From Candidatus Aminicenantes bacterium RBG_13_64_14 (GTDB lineage: Bacteria; Acidobacteriota; Aminicenantia; Aminicenantales; Saccharicenantaceae): DNA of 12,208 nt. Below are positions 1 to 12,168 of this stretch, one piece after another. The notes beneath the pieces were generated by a model that was given only the letters and a program-made list of their open reading frames with translations, was not told the origin of the DNA and did not search any database. The DNA is taken from the NCBI GenBank assembly GCA_001773855.1, contig MEXZ01000121.1:811-13018 (forward strand), in the 5' to 3' direction. The translations under genes and the position numbers were made by a program. Each line of letters opens with the position of its first letter. Within the stretch, counting starts at the first letter, position 1.

Positions 1-2071
1 CCTCGATCCGGGCCACAATCTCTTCCTGGACGCCGGCCGGCGTCCGGTCGTACTGGGCAAACTCCATGGCAAACACGCCCCGGCCCTGGGTCAGGGTCCT
101 CAGCGTCGTCGCGTAGCCGAACATCCCGGCCAGGGGGATATGGATCTTGATGACCCGGGAGCCGCTGCGCATCTCCATACCCTCGATCTTCCCTCGCCGG
201 GCGTTGATGTCGCCGACGATGTCGCCCAGGTAATCGTCCGGAGCGACGATCTCGAGGTCCATGACCGGCTCGAGGATGACCGGGCCGGCCTTTCGGGCGG
301 CCTCCCGGAAGGCCAGGGTCCCCGCGATCTTGTAGGCGACGGGCGTCGAATCATCCTCGTGGTACGACCCGCCGACGAGCGCCGCCCGGAGATCCGTGAC
401 CGGGTATCCCGCCACGATGCCCCCCTCCATGGCCTCCCGCACGCCGTTCTCGACATCGATGACAAACTCGCGGGGAATGACGCCGCCCCGGGTCCTGTCG
501 ACGAACTCGAAGCCGCGGCCGCGGACCAGGGGCTCGAGGTGAAGCACGCAGTGCCCGAAAAGGCCCTTCCCCCCGGCCTGGCGAATGTACTTGCCCTCGC
601 CCTCGGCTTCGGTCCGGATGGTTTCTTTGTAGGCGACCTGGGGCTTTCCCAAGTTGGCCCGGACGCCGAACTCCCGTTCCATCCTGTCCATGACGATCTC
701 GAGATGGAGCTCGCCCATTCCCCGGAGCAGGGTCTGCCCGGTCATCGGGTCCTGGTTGACTTTGAGAGTGGGGTCCTCTCGGGTCAGCTTGGCCAGGGCG
801 GCGGCGAGCTTGGGGTGGTCGGCCTTGGTCTTGGGCTCGATCGTCGCCGCGATGACCGGCTCGGGGAAGCGGATGGACTCGAGGACGATAGGGTGGCTCT
901 TGAGGCAGAGGGTGTCGCCCGTCGAGATGGCCTTCGTCGAGCCCATCGCGGCGATGTCCCCGGCGTAGACCTCTTTGATCTCCTTGCGCTTGTTGGCATG
1001 CATCTCGAGGAGACGGGACAGCTTTTCCTCTTCGCCTTTGGTCGAATTGTACACGGGCTGGCCGACCTTGGCCTTTCCGGAATAGACCCGGAAGTAGGCC
1101 AGGTTGCCGAGGAAGGGGTCGCTCGCGATCTTGAACACCAGTCCGGAGAACGGAGCCTCGTCCGAGGCGGGCCGGGTTTCCTCGGCCTGGGTGCGCGGGT
1201 GGTGGCCGGAGACAGGCCGGATGTCGGCCGGGGACGGCAGGTAGTCGACGATGGCGTCGAGGAGCGGGTGGACACCCTTGTTCCGGAAGGAGGCGCCGTA
1301 GAGGACCGGGACGACCTCCAGGGCGAGGGTCGCCCGGCGGACGGCGTTCCGCAGCTCCGGCGCAGAGACCTCGACACCGTCGAGATACTTCTGCATCAGG
1401 CTGTCGTCGTGTTCACTCAGCATTTCCAGCATGTCCTGTCGCTTCTTTTCGACGTCTTCGCGGTTCTCCGCCGCGACCTCGCGGACAACGTAATCCGTCC
1501 CGAGGATGTCCTGACCCCAGTCGTACACCTTGCGGTCGATGAGGTCGATCACTCCGCGGAATCCGTCTTCCCGTCCCAGGGGAATCTGGATCGGCAGGGG
1601 CTTGGCCGCAACCCGGGTCCTCAACTGCAGGACGGCCCGTTCCGGGTCGGCCCCGACCCGGTCCATCTTGTTGATGAACACGATGCGGGGCACCCGATAT
1701 TTGTCGGCCTGGCGCCACACTGTCTCGGACTGCGGTTCGACGCCGCCAACTCCACACAGTATGGCTATTGCGCCGTCGAGCACTCGTAAGGAGCGCTCAA
1801 CCTCCGCGGTAAAATCCACGTGACCCGGCGTATCAATAATATTGATACGATGGTCACGCCAGGCGGACGTCGTCGCGGCCGAGGTGATGGTGATCCCGCG
1901 CTCCTGCTCCTGGACCATCCAATCCATCACGGCCGTCCCATCGTCCACCTCGCCCATCTTGTAGGTCATACCCGTGTAAAAGAGAATTCTCTCCGTCGTC
2001 GTCGTTTTGCCGGCGTCGATATGGGCCATGATACCGATATTCCGTACTCTCTCGATCGGGTATGACCGCAT
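1..2071 (-). CDS. fusA: Elongation factor G (EF-G), 3' end cut by window edge
   Basis: This is the translational GTPase that drives translocation of tRNA and mRNA on the ribosome and works with RRF in recycling. The minus-strand frame starting at ATG 2071-2069 stays open for 690 codons to the window edge. EF-G is usually about 690-705 residues, so only a few C-terminal codons and the stop are missing. The G domain shows the P-loop [10 protein letters not shown] (16-25), an ERGIT switch I (57-61), DTPGH (80-84) and NKMD (134-137). Domains II-V follow. The domain IV tip has GSYH with His571, matching E. coli His583, and domain V has the MFGYAT motif. The start is supported by GGAGA at 2081-2085, nine bases upstream. 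It lies 54 bp after rpsG in the usual str order, which favours the main EF-G over a paralogue. Codons about 75-112 are much richer in A/T third bases than the rest of the gene. Identity is certain. Confidence 0.98.
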   Translation of the reverse strand, partial: MRSYPIERVRNIGIMAHIDAGKTTTTERILFYTGMTYKMGEVDDGTAVMDWMVQEQERGITITSAATTSAWRDHRINIIDTPGHVDFTAEVERSLRVLDGAIAILCGVGGVEPQSETVWRQADKYRVPRIVFINKMDRVGADPERAVLQLRTRVAAKPLPIQIPLGREDGFRGVIDLIDRKVYDWGQDILGTDYVVREVAAENREDVEKKRQDMLEMLSEHDDSLMQKYLDGVEVSAPELRNAVRRATLALEVVPVLYGASFRNKGVHPLLDAIVDYLPSPADIRPVSGHHPRTQAEETRPASDEAPFSGLVFKIASDPFLGNLAYFRVYSGKAKVGQPVYNSTKGEEEKLSRLLEMHANKRKEIKEVYAGDIAAMGSTKAISTGDTLCLKSHPIVLESIRFPEPVIAATIEPKTKADHPKLAAALAKLTREDPTLKVNQDPMTGQTLLRGMGELHLEIVMDRMEREFGVRANLGKPQVAYKETIRTEAEGEGKYIRQAGGKGLFGHCVLHLEPLVRGRGFEFVDRTRGGVIPREFVIDVENGVREAMEGGIVAGYPVTDLRAALVGGSYHEDDSTPVAYKIAGTLAFREAARKAGPVILEPVMDLEIVAPDDYLGDIVGDINARRGKIEGMEMRSGSRVIKIHIPLAGMFGYATTLRTLTQGRGVFAMEFAQYDRTPAGVQEEIVARIE
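1829..1849. repeat. Perfect 9-bp inverted repeat inside fusA
   Basis: The arms CGTATCAAT (1829-1837) and ATTGATACG (1841-1849) are exact reverse complements with a 3-base spacer. The repeat encodes R-I-N-I-I-D-T of EF-G (residues 75-81), running into the DTPGH box. It lies in a patch of AT-ending codons. It could form a small mRNA hairpin or be a chance result of the codons used; no function is known. Confidence 0.6.
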
Positions 2072-2125
2072 ATTTCCGTCTCTCCATATCGACCCGGTGC
2101 ACTCTATGAGCTCTTTCGATGGAAA

Positions 2126-2596
2126 CTACCATTTATAATGGGCAAAGGCCCGGTTGGCTTCCGCCATCTTGTGCGTGTCCTCGCGTTTCTTGACCGCGCC
2201 GCCGCGGTTGTTGATGGCGTCGATGATCTCGGCGGAGAGCTTTTCCTGCATGCTCTTGCCGCCGCGTTCCTTGGCGTACTTGATCAGCCAGCGGAACCCC
2301 AGCGAGTAGGACCGGCCGGACGAGACCTCTATGGGGACCTGGTAGTTCGCGCCGCCGACCCGCCGCGATTTCGTCTCGAGGAAGGGCCGGATGTTCTCCA
2401 GGGCCTTCTCGAGGACCTTGAGAGGATCCTCCTTGGTCTTGGCCTTGAGGATGTCCATCGTCCCGTAGACGACCTTCTGGGCGATCGTCTTTTTCCCCTG
2501 GCGGAGGAAGAGGTTGATGAACCGGGCGACGACCGTGCTTCCGTAGAACGGGTCGGCCGGGGTCTTGCGCTTCTTGATGATTCCGCGTCTCGGCAT
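2126..2596 (-). CDS. rpsG: 30S ribosomal protein S7
   Basis: S7 is a primary 16S rRNA-binding protein that nucleates assembly of the 30S head and lines the E site. The 156-residue product has the normal length for the family. It begins MPRRG, has the RRVGGANYQVPIEV block (about 78-91) that forms the family beta-hairpin region, and ends AFAHYKW. The ATG at 2596-2594 is preceded by AGGAG (2604-2608) at seven bases. The gene starts only 14 bp after the rpsL TAG stop, and that gap is mostly the Shine-Dalgarno, so the two are surely cotranscribed and probably translationally coupled. In E. coli, S7 represses the str operon by binding a roughly 100-nt rpsL-rpsG spacer; no such spacer exists here, so feedback control must differ or use another site. 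The stop is TAG. Confidence 0.98.
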   Translation of the reverse strand: MPRRGIIKKRKTPADPFYGSTVVARFINLFLRQGKKTIAQKVVYGTMDILKAKTKEDPLKVLEKALENIRPFLETKSRRVGGANYQVPIEVSSGRSYSLGFRWLIKYAKERGGKSMQEKLSAEIIDAINNRGGAVKKREDTHKMAEANRAFAHYKW

Positions 2597-2610
2597 GGGA
2601 ATACTCCTGA

Positions 2611-3000
2611 CTAGGCGGCCGCCCGTTTCTCTTTCGGCCTCTTCGTCCCGTACCGGGAACGCGCCTTGAAGCGGTTCTGCACACCCTCGGCGTCGAGCTT
2701 GCCGCGGATAATATGGTAGCGGACGCCGGGCAGGTCCTTGATGCGGCCTCCCCGGATCATGACGATCGAGTGCTCCTGGAGGTTGTGGCCGACGCCGGGG
2801 ATGTATCCCGTGACCTCGATGTTGTTGGTCAGCCTGACGCGGGCCACCTTCCGCATGGCCGAATTCGGCTTCTTGGGCGTCGTCGTGAAGACCCGGGTGC
2901 AGACGCCCCTCTTCTGAGGACAGGAGTCGAGGGCCGGGGATTTGGACTTATATTTTTTGGGCGTTCGGCCTTTTCTGACGAGTTGATTAACGGTCGGCAA
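2611..3000 (-). CDS. rpsL: 30S ribosomal protein S12 (TTG start)
   Basis: S12 sits at the decoding centre of the 30S subunit and controls accuracy. The product is 129 residues and shows the conserved [19 protein letters not shown] core (39-57), GHNLQEHS (71-78) and [13 protein letters not shown] (84-96). Lys43 and Lys88, the classic streptomycin-resistance positions, are both unchanged, and Asp89, the methylthiolation site in other bacteria, is present. The start codon is TTG (3000-2998). Reading upstream in frame there is no ATG or GTG before a TGA at 3043-3045, and GAGGAG lies nine bases before the TTG. The protein also begins PTVNQL, as the family does, so TTG is well supported. It is the first gene of the str group, about 73 nt after the predicted transcription start. 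Confidence 0.98.
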   Translation of the reverse strand: MPTVNQLVRKGRTPKKYKSKSPALDSCPQKRGVCTRVFTTTPKKPNSAMRKVARVRLTNNIEVTGYIPGVGHNLQEHSIVMIRGGRIKDLPGVRYHIIRGKLDAEGVQNRFKARSRYGTKRPKEKRAAA

Positions 3001-3009
3001 TGGAAAATA

Positions 3010-3015
3010 CTCCTC
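3010..3015 (-). promoter_or_regulatory. Shine-Dalgarno of rpsL, fixes the TTG start
   Basis: GAGGAG lies nine bases before TTG 3000-2998. With no in-frame ATG or GTG between this site and the upstream stop, it decides the rpsL start. The rpsG initiation region (2590-2607) resembles it closely: both read GGAGTATT, a short C/T run, the start codon, then CCGA. Confidence 0.85.
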
Positions 3016-3079
3016 TACAGTAAATTCAAACGTGAGTTTTATTCAGCCCCAGGAAGATAGTCCCGAGACGAATGCGCGA

Positions 3080-3108
3080 ATAATAACAAAATTTGGCCTC
3101 CCTGTCAA
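3080..3108 (-). promoter_or_regulatory. Sigma70-type promoter for rpsL-rpsG-fusA
   Basis: On the minus strand a perfect -35 box TTGACA (3108-3103) is followed by a 17-bp spacer and -10 box TATTAT (3085-3080). TGT directly before the -10 gives an extended -10 element. The predicted transcription start is A at 3073, seven bases past the -10, which leaves a leader of about 73 nt before the rpsL TTG. The segment between -10 and start reads TCGCGC; GC-rich discriminators of this kind are typical of ppGpp-repressed ribosomal promoters in other bacteria. An AT-rich TTAAATTT lies just upstream of the -35. I found no clear intrinsic terminator between the rpoC stop and this promoter, so rif transcripts may also read through. 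Confidence 0.85.
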
Positions 3109-3142
3109 GAAATTTAAGGGGATTCCCGCCTCGAGAACGGCC

Positions 3143-7398
<4,256 letters not shown>

Positions 7399-7399
<1 letters not shown>

Positions 7400-10300
7400 T
7401 ACGCTCCTCCTTTGCCCGCCTGAGGGGGTATGGCGATGCCCCAAGGGAGCACTTCTTCCTTGTCCCCCTTCTCCAGCTCCACGTTCAAGCAGAGGCTCTG
7501 AAGCTCTCGGATGAGGACGTTGACGGATTCGGGGAGACCGGGCGTGAATTCCAGGTCGCCTTTGACGATGGCCTCGTAGATCTTGGCCCGTCCTTCGACA
7601 TCGTCGGACTTGACCGTTAGGAGCTCCTGGAGGCAGTAGGCCGCGCCATAGGCTTCGAGGGCCCAGACCTCCATCTCGCCGAACCGCTGGCCGCCGAACT
7701 GGGCCTTGCCGCCTAGCGGCTGCTGGGTGATGAGGGAGTACGGCCCGGTCGAACGGGCGTGGATCTTGTCGTCGACGAGGTGATAGAGCTTCATCATGTA
7801 GATGTAGCCCACGGTCACTTCCTGGTCGATGAGTTCGCCGCCCATGCCGTCGAAGAGCGAGGTCTTGCCGCTCTCCGGCAGCCCCGCTCTCTTGAGCAGC
7901 GCCTTGATCTCGTTCTCGCTCGCGCCGTCGAAGACGGGGGTGGCCATCCAGATATCGAGGGTTCGGGCGGCCCACCCGGCGTGGGTTTCCAGGATCTGGC
8001 CGACGTTCATGCGGGAGGGGACGCCGAGCGGATTGAGAACGATCTCGACGGGCGTCCCGTCCTGCAGCCGGGGCATGTCCTCCATGGGCACGATCTTGGC
8101 GATGATGCCCTTGTTGCCGTGCCGGCCGGAGACCTTGTCGCCCACGGACAGCTTCCTCTTCATGGCGATGAAGACCTTGATCGACTGGATGACACCCGGG
8201 GCGAGCTCGTCGCCTTTCTTCAGGTTGTCGACCTTTTCCTTGAAGATGGATCGGAGAGCCTCGATCTGGCGCTTGGCCTTCTTGTCGAGGTCCTTGATCT
8301 CACTGTCGCGCTCCGCGTCGTCGCTGAGCTTGAGCTTCGCCGCGTCGTCGAAATCCAGGGTTTCCAAGACCTTCTCGGTCAGCTTGGTCCCTTTTTCAAG
8401 CGTCAGGCCGCTGAGCTTCTGGGTCTTCTCGACGACAGAGCCCTTGAGGAGGGCCCGGACCTTCTCCCATTTCTCGGCCTCCATGATGACGATCTCGTCG
8501 TCGAGGTTCCTCTTCAGCGAGGCGATCTCGTCTTTCTCGATGGCCTTGGCCCGGGGCCCCTTCTCGATGCCCCGGCGCGAGAAGATACGGACGTCGATGA
8601 TGGTCCCCTCGACGCCGGGCGAACAGGAGAGGGAGGCGTCCTTGACGTCGAGGGCCTTCTCGCCGAAGATCGCCTTGAGAAGCTTCTCCTCGGGCGAGAG
8701 CTGGGTTTCCCCTTTCGGGGCCACCTTCCCGACGAGGATGTCGCCCGACTTGACGTGGGCGCCGATGCGGACGATGCCGTTCTCGTCGAGGTTGCGGAGC
8801 AAGTTCTCGGGGACGTTGGGGATGTCGCGGGTGATCTCCTCGGGGCCGAGCTTGGTATCGCGGGCCTCGATCGTCTCCTCGACGATATGAAGGGACGTGA
8901 AAATATCTTCCTTGATCAGGTTTTCGCTGACGATGATGGCGTCCTCGAAGTTGTAGCCCCGCCAGGGCATGAAGGCGACGAGGACGTTGCGGCCGAGGGC
9001 GAGCTCGCCGCCGTCCGTGCAGGAGCTGTCGGCCAGGACCTGTCCCCGGGTGACCGTGTCCCCCTTCCGGACGATGGGCCGGTGGTTGGTGGAGGTGTTC
9101 TGGTTGGTCCGGAGGAACTTGATCAGGGTGTAGAGGTCCGTGCCGACGTCGTAGCTTCGACCGGCCTCCTTGTCGTCCACGCGGACGATGATCCGCTCGG
9201 CGTCGACGAACTCGACGACCCCGTTCCGGCGGCAGACGACGACGTCGCCCGAGCCGACGGCGACCAGGCCCTCGATCCCGGTCCCGATGAGCGGGGCCTC
9301 CGGGCGGATGAGCGGGACGGCCTGGCGCTGCATGTTGGAGCCCATCAGGGCGCGGTTGGCGTCGTCATGCTCGAGGAACGGGATGAGCGCGGCCGACAGG
9401 GAGACGAGCTGCTTCGGGGAGACGTCGATATAGTGGATCTGCTCGCGGGGGATGAACTTGAAGTTGCCTCGTTCCCGGGCGCTGACGAGGTCTTTCGTGA
9501 AACGGTTTTTCTCGTCGACGACGGCGTTGGCCTGGGCAATGTTGTACTTCTCCTCCTCCCAGGCGGTTAGGTAGAAACAGTAGGGCTGGACGACCGGGAG
9601 TTGACGGGCCTTTTGCTCTTTGAGCCGTTCGACGGCCCGGTGCATCTTGTCCTTCTCGACGATCTCGCCGATCTTGTAGTCGCTCGTCCCGGGATGGAGG
9701 ATCTTGACGTAGTCGATGATCCGGGCATTTTCGACTTTCCGGTAGGGGGTCTCGACGAAACCGTACTCGTTGACCCGGGCGAAACAGCTGAGGGAGGAGA
9801 TCAGGCCGATGTTCGGGCCTTCCGGGGTCTCGACCGGGCAGATCCGGCCGTAGTGAGAGGCCTGGATGTCGCGGACCTCGAAGCCGGCCCGTTCCCGGCT
9901 GAGACCGCCGGGACCGAGGGCCGAGAGGCGCCGCTTGTGGGTGATCTCGGCCAGGCTGTTGATCTGGTCCATGAACTGGGAGAGCTGGGAACTGCCGAAG
10001 AACTCCTTGAGGGCCGCGATGACCGGCTTGAAGTTGATGAGGTCCTGGGGCATGGCCGCCGCCAGGTCGGCGGTGATGGTCATCTTTTCCTTGATCGTCC
10101 GCTCCATCCGGGTCAGGCCGATGCGGAAGGCGTTCTCGACCAGTTCGCCGACGGAACGTACCCGCCGATTGCCCAGGTGGTCGATGTCGTCGACCAGGCC
10201 CTCGCCGAAGCGGAGGCTGAGCAGGTACTTGAGGACTTCCACGTAGTCGTGCGGCGTCAGCGTCTTGTCGTCGAGGGGGGTCTCGAGCCCGAGCTTGATG

Positions 10301-11685
10301 TTGAACTTGAGCCGGCCGATCCGGGAGAAGTTGTACTTCTGGGGGTTGAAGAACAGGCCGCGGAAGAGATTTTGGGCACTCTCCTGGGTGTGGGGCTCGC
10401 CCGGCCGCAGCTTGCGGTAGATTTCGCCGAGCGCGGACGGCTGGTCCTTGCGGAGGTCTTTTTTCAGGGTCGTGCTCAGGATGAGCCCGGCCCGGTCCTC
10501 CTCGGGGAAGAAGACCTCGAACGGCTCTCCCCTCCCGATGAGAAGGTCGAGCTGGGTGTCGACGATGTCCTCGTTGACCCTGACCTTGCCCTTGATCCCG
10601 ACGAGGGAGTAAGCCCCCTGGAGCTCCTTCTTGAGGAGCGGGACCCGGGTGACGCCGGCGGCCTTCAGGGCGGCCAGGACATCCGGGGTGATCTTCTTCT
10701 TGCCGGGGGCGAGAACCTTGCGGCCTTTGGCATCGGTGACGTCGTCCGCCGGGGACTTCCCAATGAGGCTGTCCGTGACCTCCCAGTACATCTTGCCGCC
10801 TTCGGGGATGACTTTGTAGGTCTTATGGAAGAGCTTGAGGATCTCCTCGTCCGCGCCGAAGCCGAGGGCCCGCAGGAAGACCGTGGCCAGGAACTTTTTC
10901 TTCCTGTCCAACCGGACCCAGATGAGGTTTTTCGCATCGTGTTCGAACTCGACCCAGGCGCCCCGGTACGGGATGATCTTGGCGATGAAGAAGCCCTTAT
11001 TCTCCGCCTGGCGGAAGAACACGCCCGGCGAGCGCTGGAGCTGGCTGACGACGACCCGCTCGATGCCGTTGAAGATAAAAGCTCCCTTCTCGGTCATGAG
11101 CGGAATGTCGCCGAAATAGACTTCCTGCTGCTTGATGTGCTTTAGGCGCTTGGCCTTGGTCACGGCGTCCTTTTCCCAAGACACGAGTTGGATCTTGAGC
11201 TTAAGAGGGATGGAGTAGCTGTAGCCCTTCTGCATGCACTCCATCGGCGTGTACTTGAGCTTGATGCCGACGCGGTCGCCGCAGTGCTCGCAGAGGGGAA
11301 GCTCGATCTTCCTGGCCGCGCCACAGAAGGGGCAGACTTCTTTCTCGGCGAACTCCATGTTCGCCGGGAGGAGGGTCTGGCAGGCGTTGCACCGGGTCCG
11401 GGAGTTCTCGACCCCCTTGAGCCGGCCGCACTTGCATTCCCAGGTCCCGATCGAATAGCTGAGGAACTCCAGCTCCGTCGTTTCCTTGAAGTCGGAGATG
11501 GGGAAGACATCCTTCAATGCGGCCTGGAGGCCGGTGTCCTTGCGCTCCTCGGGCAGGAGGTCCATCTGGAGGAATTCGGCGTAGGACTTCGTTTGGATGT
11601 CCAGAAGGTCGGGCATGGGGAAGACCGCCTTGATCTTCGAGAAATCGACCCTCTCGCGGTACGGTTTTTTAGGTTCTTTGAGCAT
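7399..11685 (-). CDS. rpoB: RNA polymerase beta subunit
   Basis: RpoB forms the other half of the RNA polymerase active cleft and the rifamycin pocket. The product has 1428 residues, longer than E. coli (1342). Landmarks are [20 protein letters not shown] (188-207), [11 protein letters not shown] (214-224), the rifampicin region [11 protein letters not shown] (564-574) running to [13 protein letters not shown] (583-595), [13 protein letters not shown] (617-629), [14 protein letters not shown] (910-923), active-site lysines Lys1184 and Lys1192 in [25 protein letters not shown] (1218-1230) and the C-terminal [15 protein letters not shown] (1334-1348). Residues 84-135 form a cysteine-rich insert absent from E. 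coli. Rifampicin contact residues Gln570, Asp573, His583, Arg586 and Ser588 match the sensitive type. The ATG at 11685-11683 has only a weak Shine-Dalgarno (GTGAG, five bases upstream). It lies 78 bp after rplL. A lysine- and acid-rich region at about 1046-1155 sits where E. coli has its SI2 insert. Confidence 0.99.
7406..7411 (-). promoter_or_regulatory. Shine-Dalgarno of rpoC within the rpoB 3' end
   Basis: AGGAGG lies six bases before the rpoC ATG, inside the last codons of rpoB. With the TAATG overlap it supports reinitiation or coupled translation, which would keep beta and beta' synthesis balanced. Confidence 0.85.
11281..11436 (-). other. Eight-cysteine, probable zinc-binding insert in RpoB
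   Basis: RpoB residues 84-135 contain four cysteine pairs: CKC (84, 86), CNAC (99, 102), CPFC (118, 121) and CEHC (132, 135), three of them followed by Gly or spaced as in zinc ribbons. The flanks align with E. coli Rpo[10 protein letters not shown] before it and [16 protein letters not shown] after it. Relative to E. coli the insertion is therefore about 55-60 residues in the N-terminal protrusion/lobe part. The spacing would suit two zinc sites. I recall similar segments in acidobacterial RpoB, but this is from memory; zinc binding is inferred from the motifs alone. Confidence 0.85.
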
Positions 11686-11714
11686 GCTGTCTCACTCTCA
11701 AGCAGAGATGGAGT

Positions 11715-11744
11715 GTCCTCGTTTCCGAGATCGGACAAACGGAC
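11715..11744 (-). promoter_or_regulatory. Bulged 12-bp hairpin in rplL-rpoB spacer
   Basis: In the minus-strand transcript three arms pair in register: GUCC with GGAC, GUU with AAC, and UCCGA with UCGGA, separated by 2-nt bulges on opposite sides. The loop is formally two bases, so the innermost pair probably opens. No U-tract follows, so it is not a standard intrinsic terminator. The rplL-rpoB gap in E. coli holds a partial attenuator and an RNase III cleavage site that set RNA polymerase levels relative to L7/L12; this hairpin is a candidate counterpart. The rest of the 78-bp gap holds only the weak rpoB Shine-Dalgarno. Confidence 0.5.
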
Positions 11745-11763
11745 GCTCAGCCAACCGGGTCAC

Positions 11764-12150
11764 TTACTGAAGCTCGATGACGGCTCCGACTTCGGCGAAC
11801 TTGGCCTTGATGGATTCGGCCTCTTCCTTGGTCACGCCCTCTTTGATCGGCTTGGGGGCGCCGTCGACGAGGTCCTTCGCCTCTTTGAGGCCGAGGTTGG
11901 TGACTTCCCGGACGACCTTGATGACGTTGATCTTCTTGTCGCCCACGGTTTTCAGGATGGCGCTGAACTCGGTCTTCTCCTCTGCGGGCTTGGCGTCGGC
12001 CTGGGCGGCGGAGCCGGCCACCATGACGGGAGCAGCCGCGGCGGCGCTGATGCCGTACCGGGTCTCGAACTCCTTGATGTAGTCCGAGAGTTCCAGGATG
12101 GTCAGGGTGTCGAGGTGGGTGAAAAACTGTTCCTTGGTGAGTTTTTCCAT
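11764..12150 (-). CDS. rplL: 50S ribosomal protein L7/L12
   Basis: L7/L12 forms the flexible stalk of the 50S subunit as dimers bound to L10, and recruits and activates translation GTPases such as EF-G, also encoded in this window. The product is 128 residues, a little longer than E. coli (121). Residues 1-33 are the helical dimerisation domain, 34-58 the Ala/Pro-rich hinge, and 59-128 the globular factor-binding domain with the conserved [11 protein letters not shown] helix (85-95) and [15 protein letters not shown] (98-112). The ATG at 12150-12148 is preceded by AAGGAG (12160-12165) at nine bases. It follows rplJ by 18 bp, which is almost entirely the ribosome binding site, as expected for stalk genes made in high copy. 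The stop is TAA. Confidence 0.98.
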   Translation of the reverse strand: MEKLTKEQFFTHLDTLTILELSDYIKEFETRYGISAAAAAPVMVAGSAAQADAKPAEEKTEFSAILKTVGDKKINVIKVVREVTNLGLKEAKDLVDGAPKPIKEGVTKEEAESIKAKFAEVGAVIELQ

Positions 12151-12168
12151 GTCACGAGTCTCCTTTTA

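Noticed and set aside
140..1789. Plus-strand open frame of 549 codons opposite fusA
   Set aside because: Same codon-register shadow of EF-G. The minus-strand frame shows complete EF-G motifs throughout.
1..2071. Possible frameshifted or broken fusA, since several short minus-strand open frames cover it
   Set aside because: Reading from ATG 2071 gives one uninterrupted frame with all EF-G motifs to the window edge; the short frames are out of register.
2072..2125. Regulatory structure in the rpsG-fusA spacer
   Set aside because: No convincing stem beyond short chance pairings; only the GGAGA ribosome binding site is supported.
2611..3000. Streptomycin-resistance changes in S12
   Set aside because: Lys43, Lys88 and Pro91 are all the standard residues.
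3110..3142. Intrinsic terminator after rpoC
   Set aside because: Only a GGG-AAT-CCC mini-stem is present, too weak and without a proper U-tract.
7400..7975. 192-codon N-terminal extension of RpoC
   Set aside because: It is the out-of-frame reading of the rpoB 3' end, rich in Arg/Gly/Pro with no RpoC similarity. The ATG at 7399 has an AGGAGG at six bases and gives the normal beta' length.
7759..11145. Two long plus-strand open frames (7759-9570 and 9601-11145) opposite rpoB
   Set aside because: Both are in codon register with rpoB and have the acidic, repetitive composition of antisense shadows; no ribosome binding site or domain supports them.
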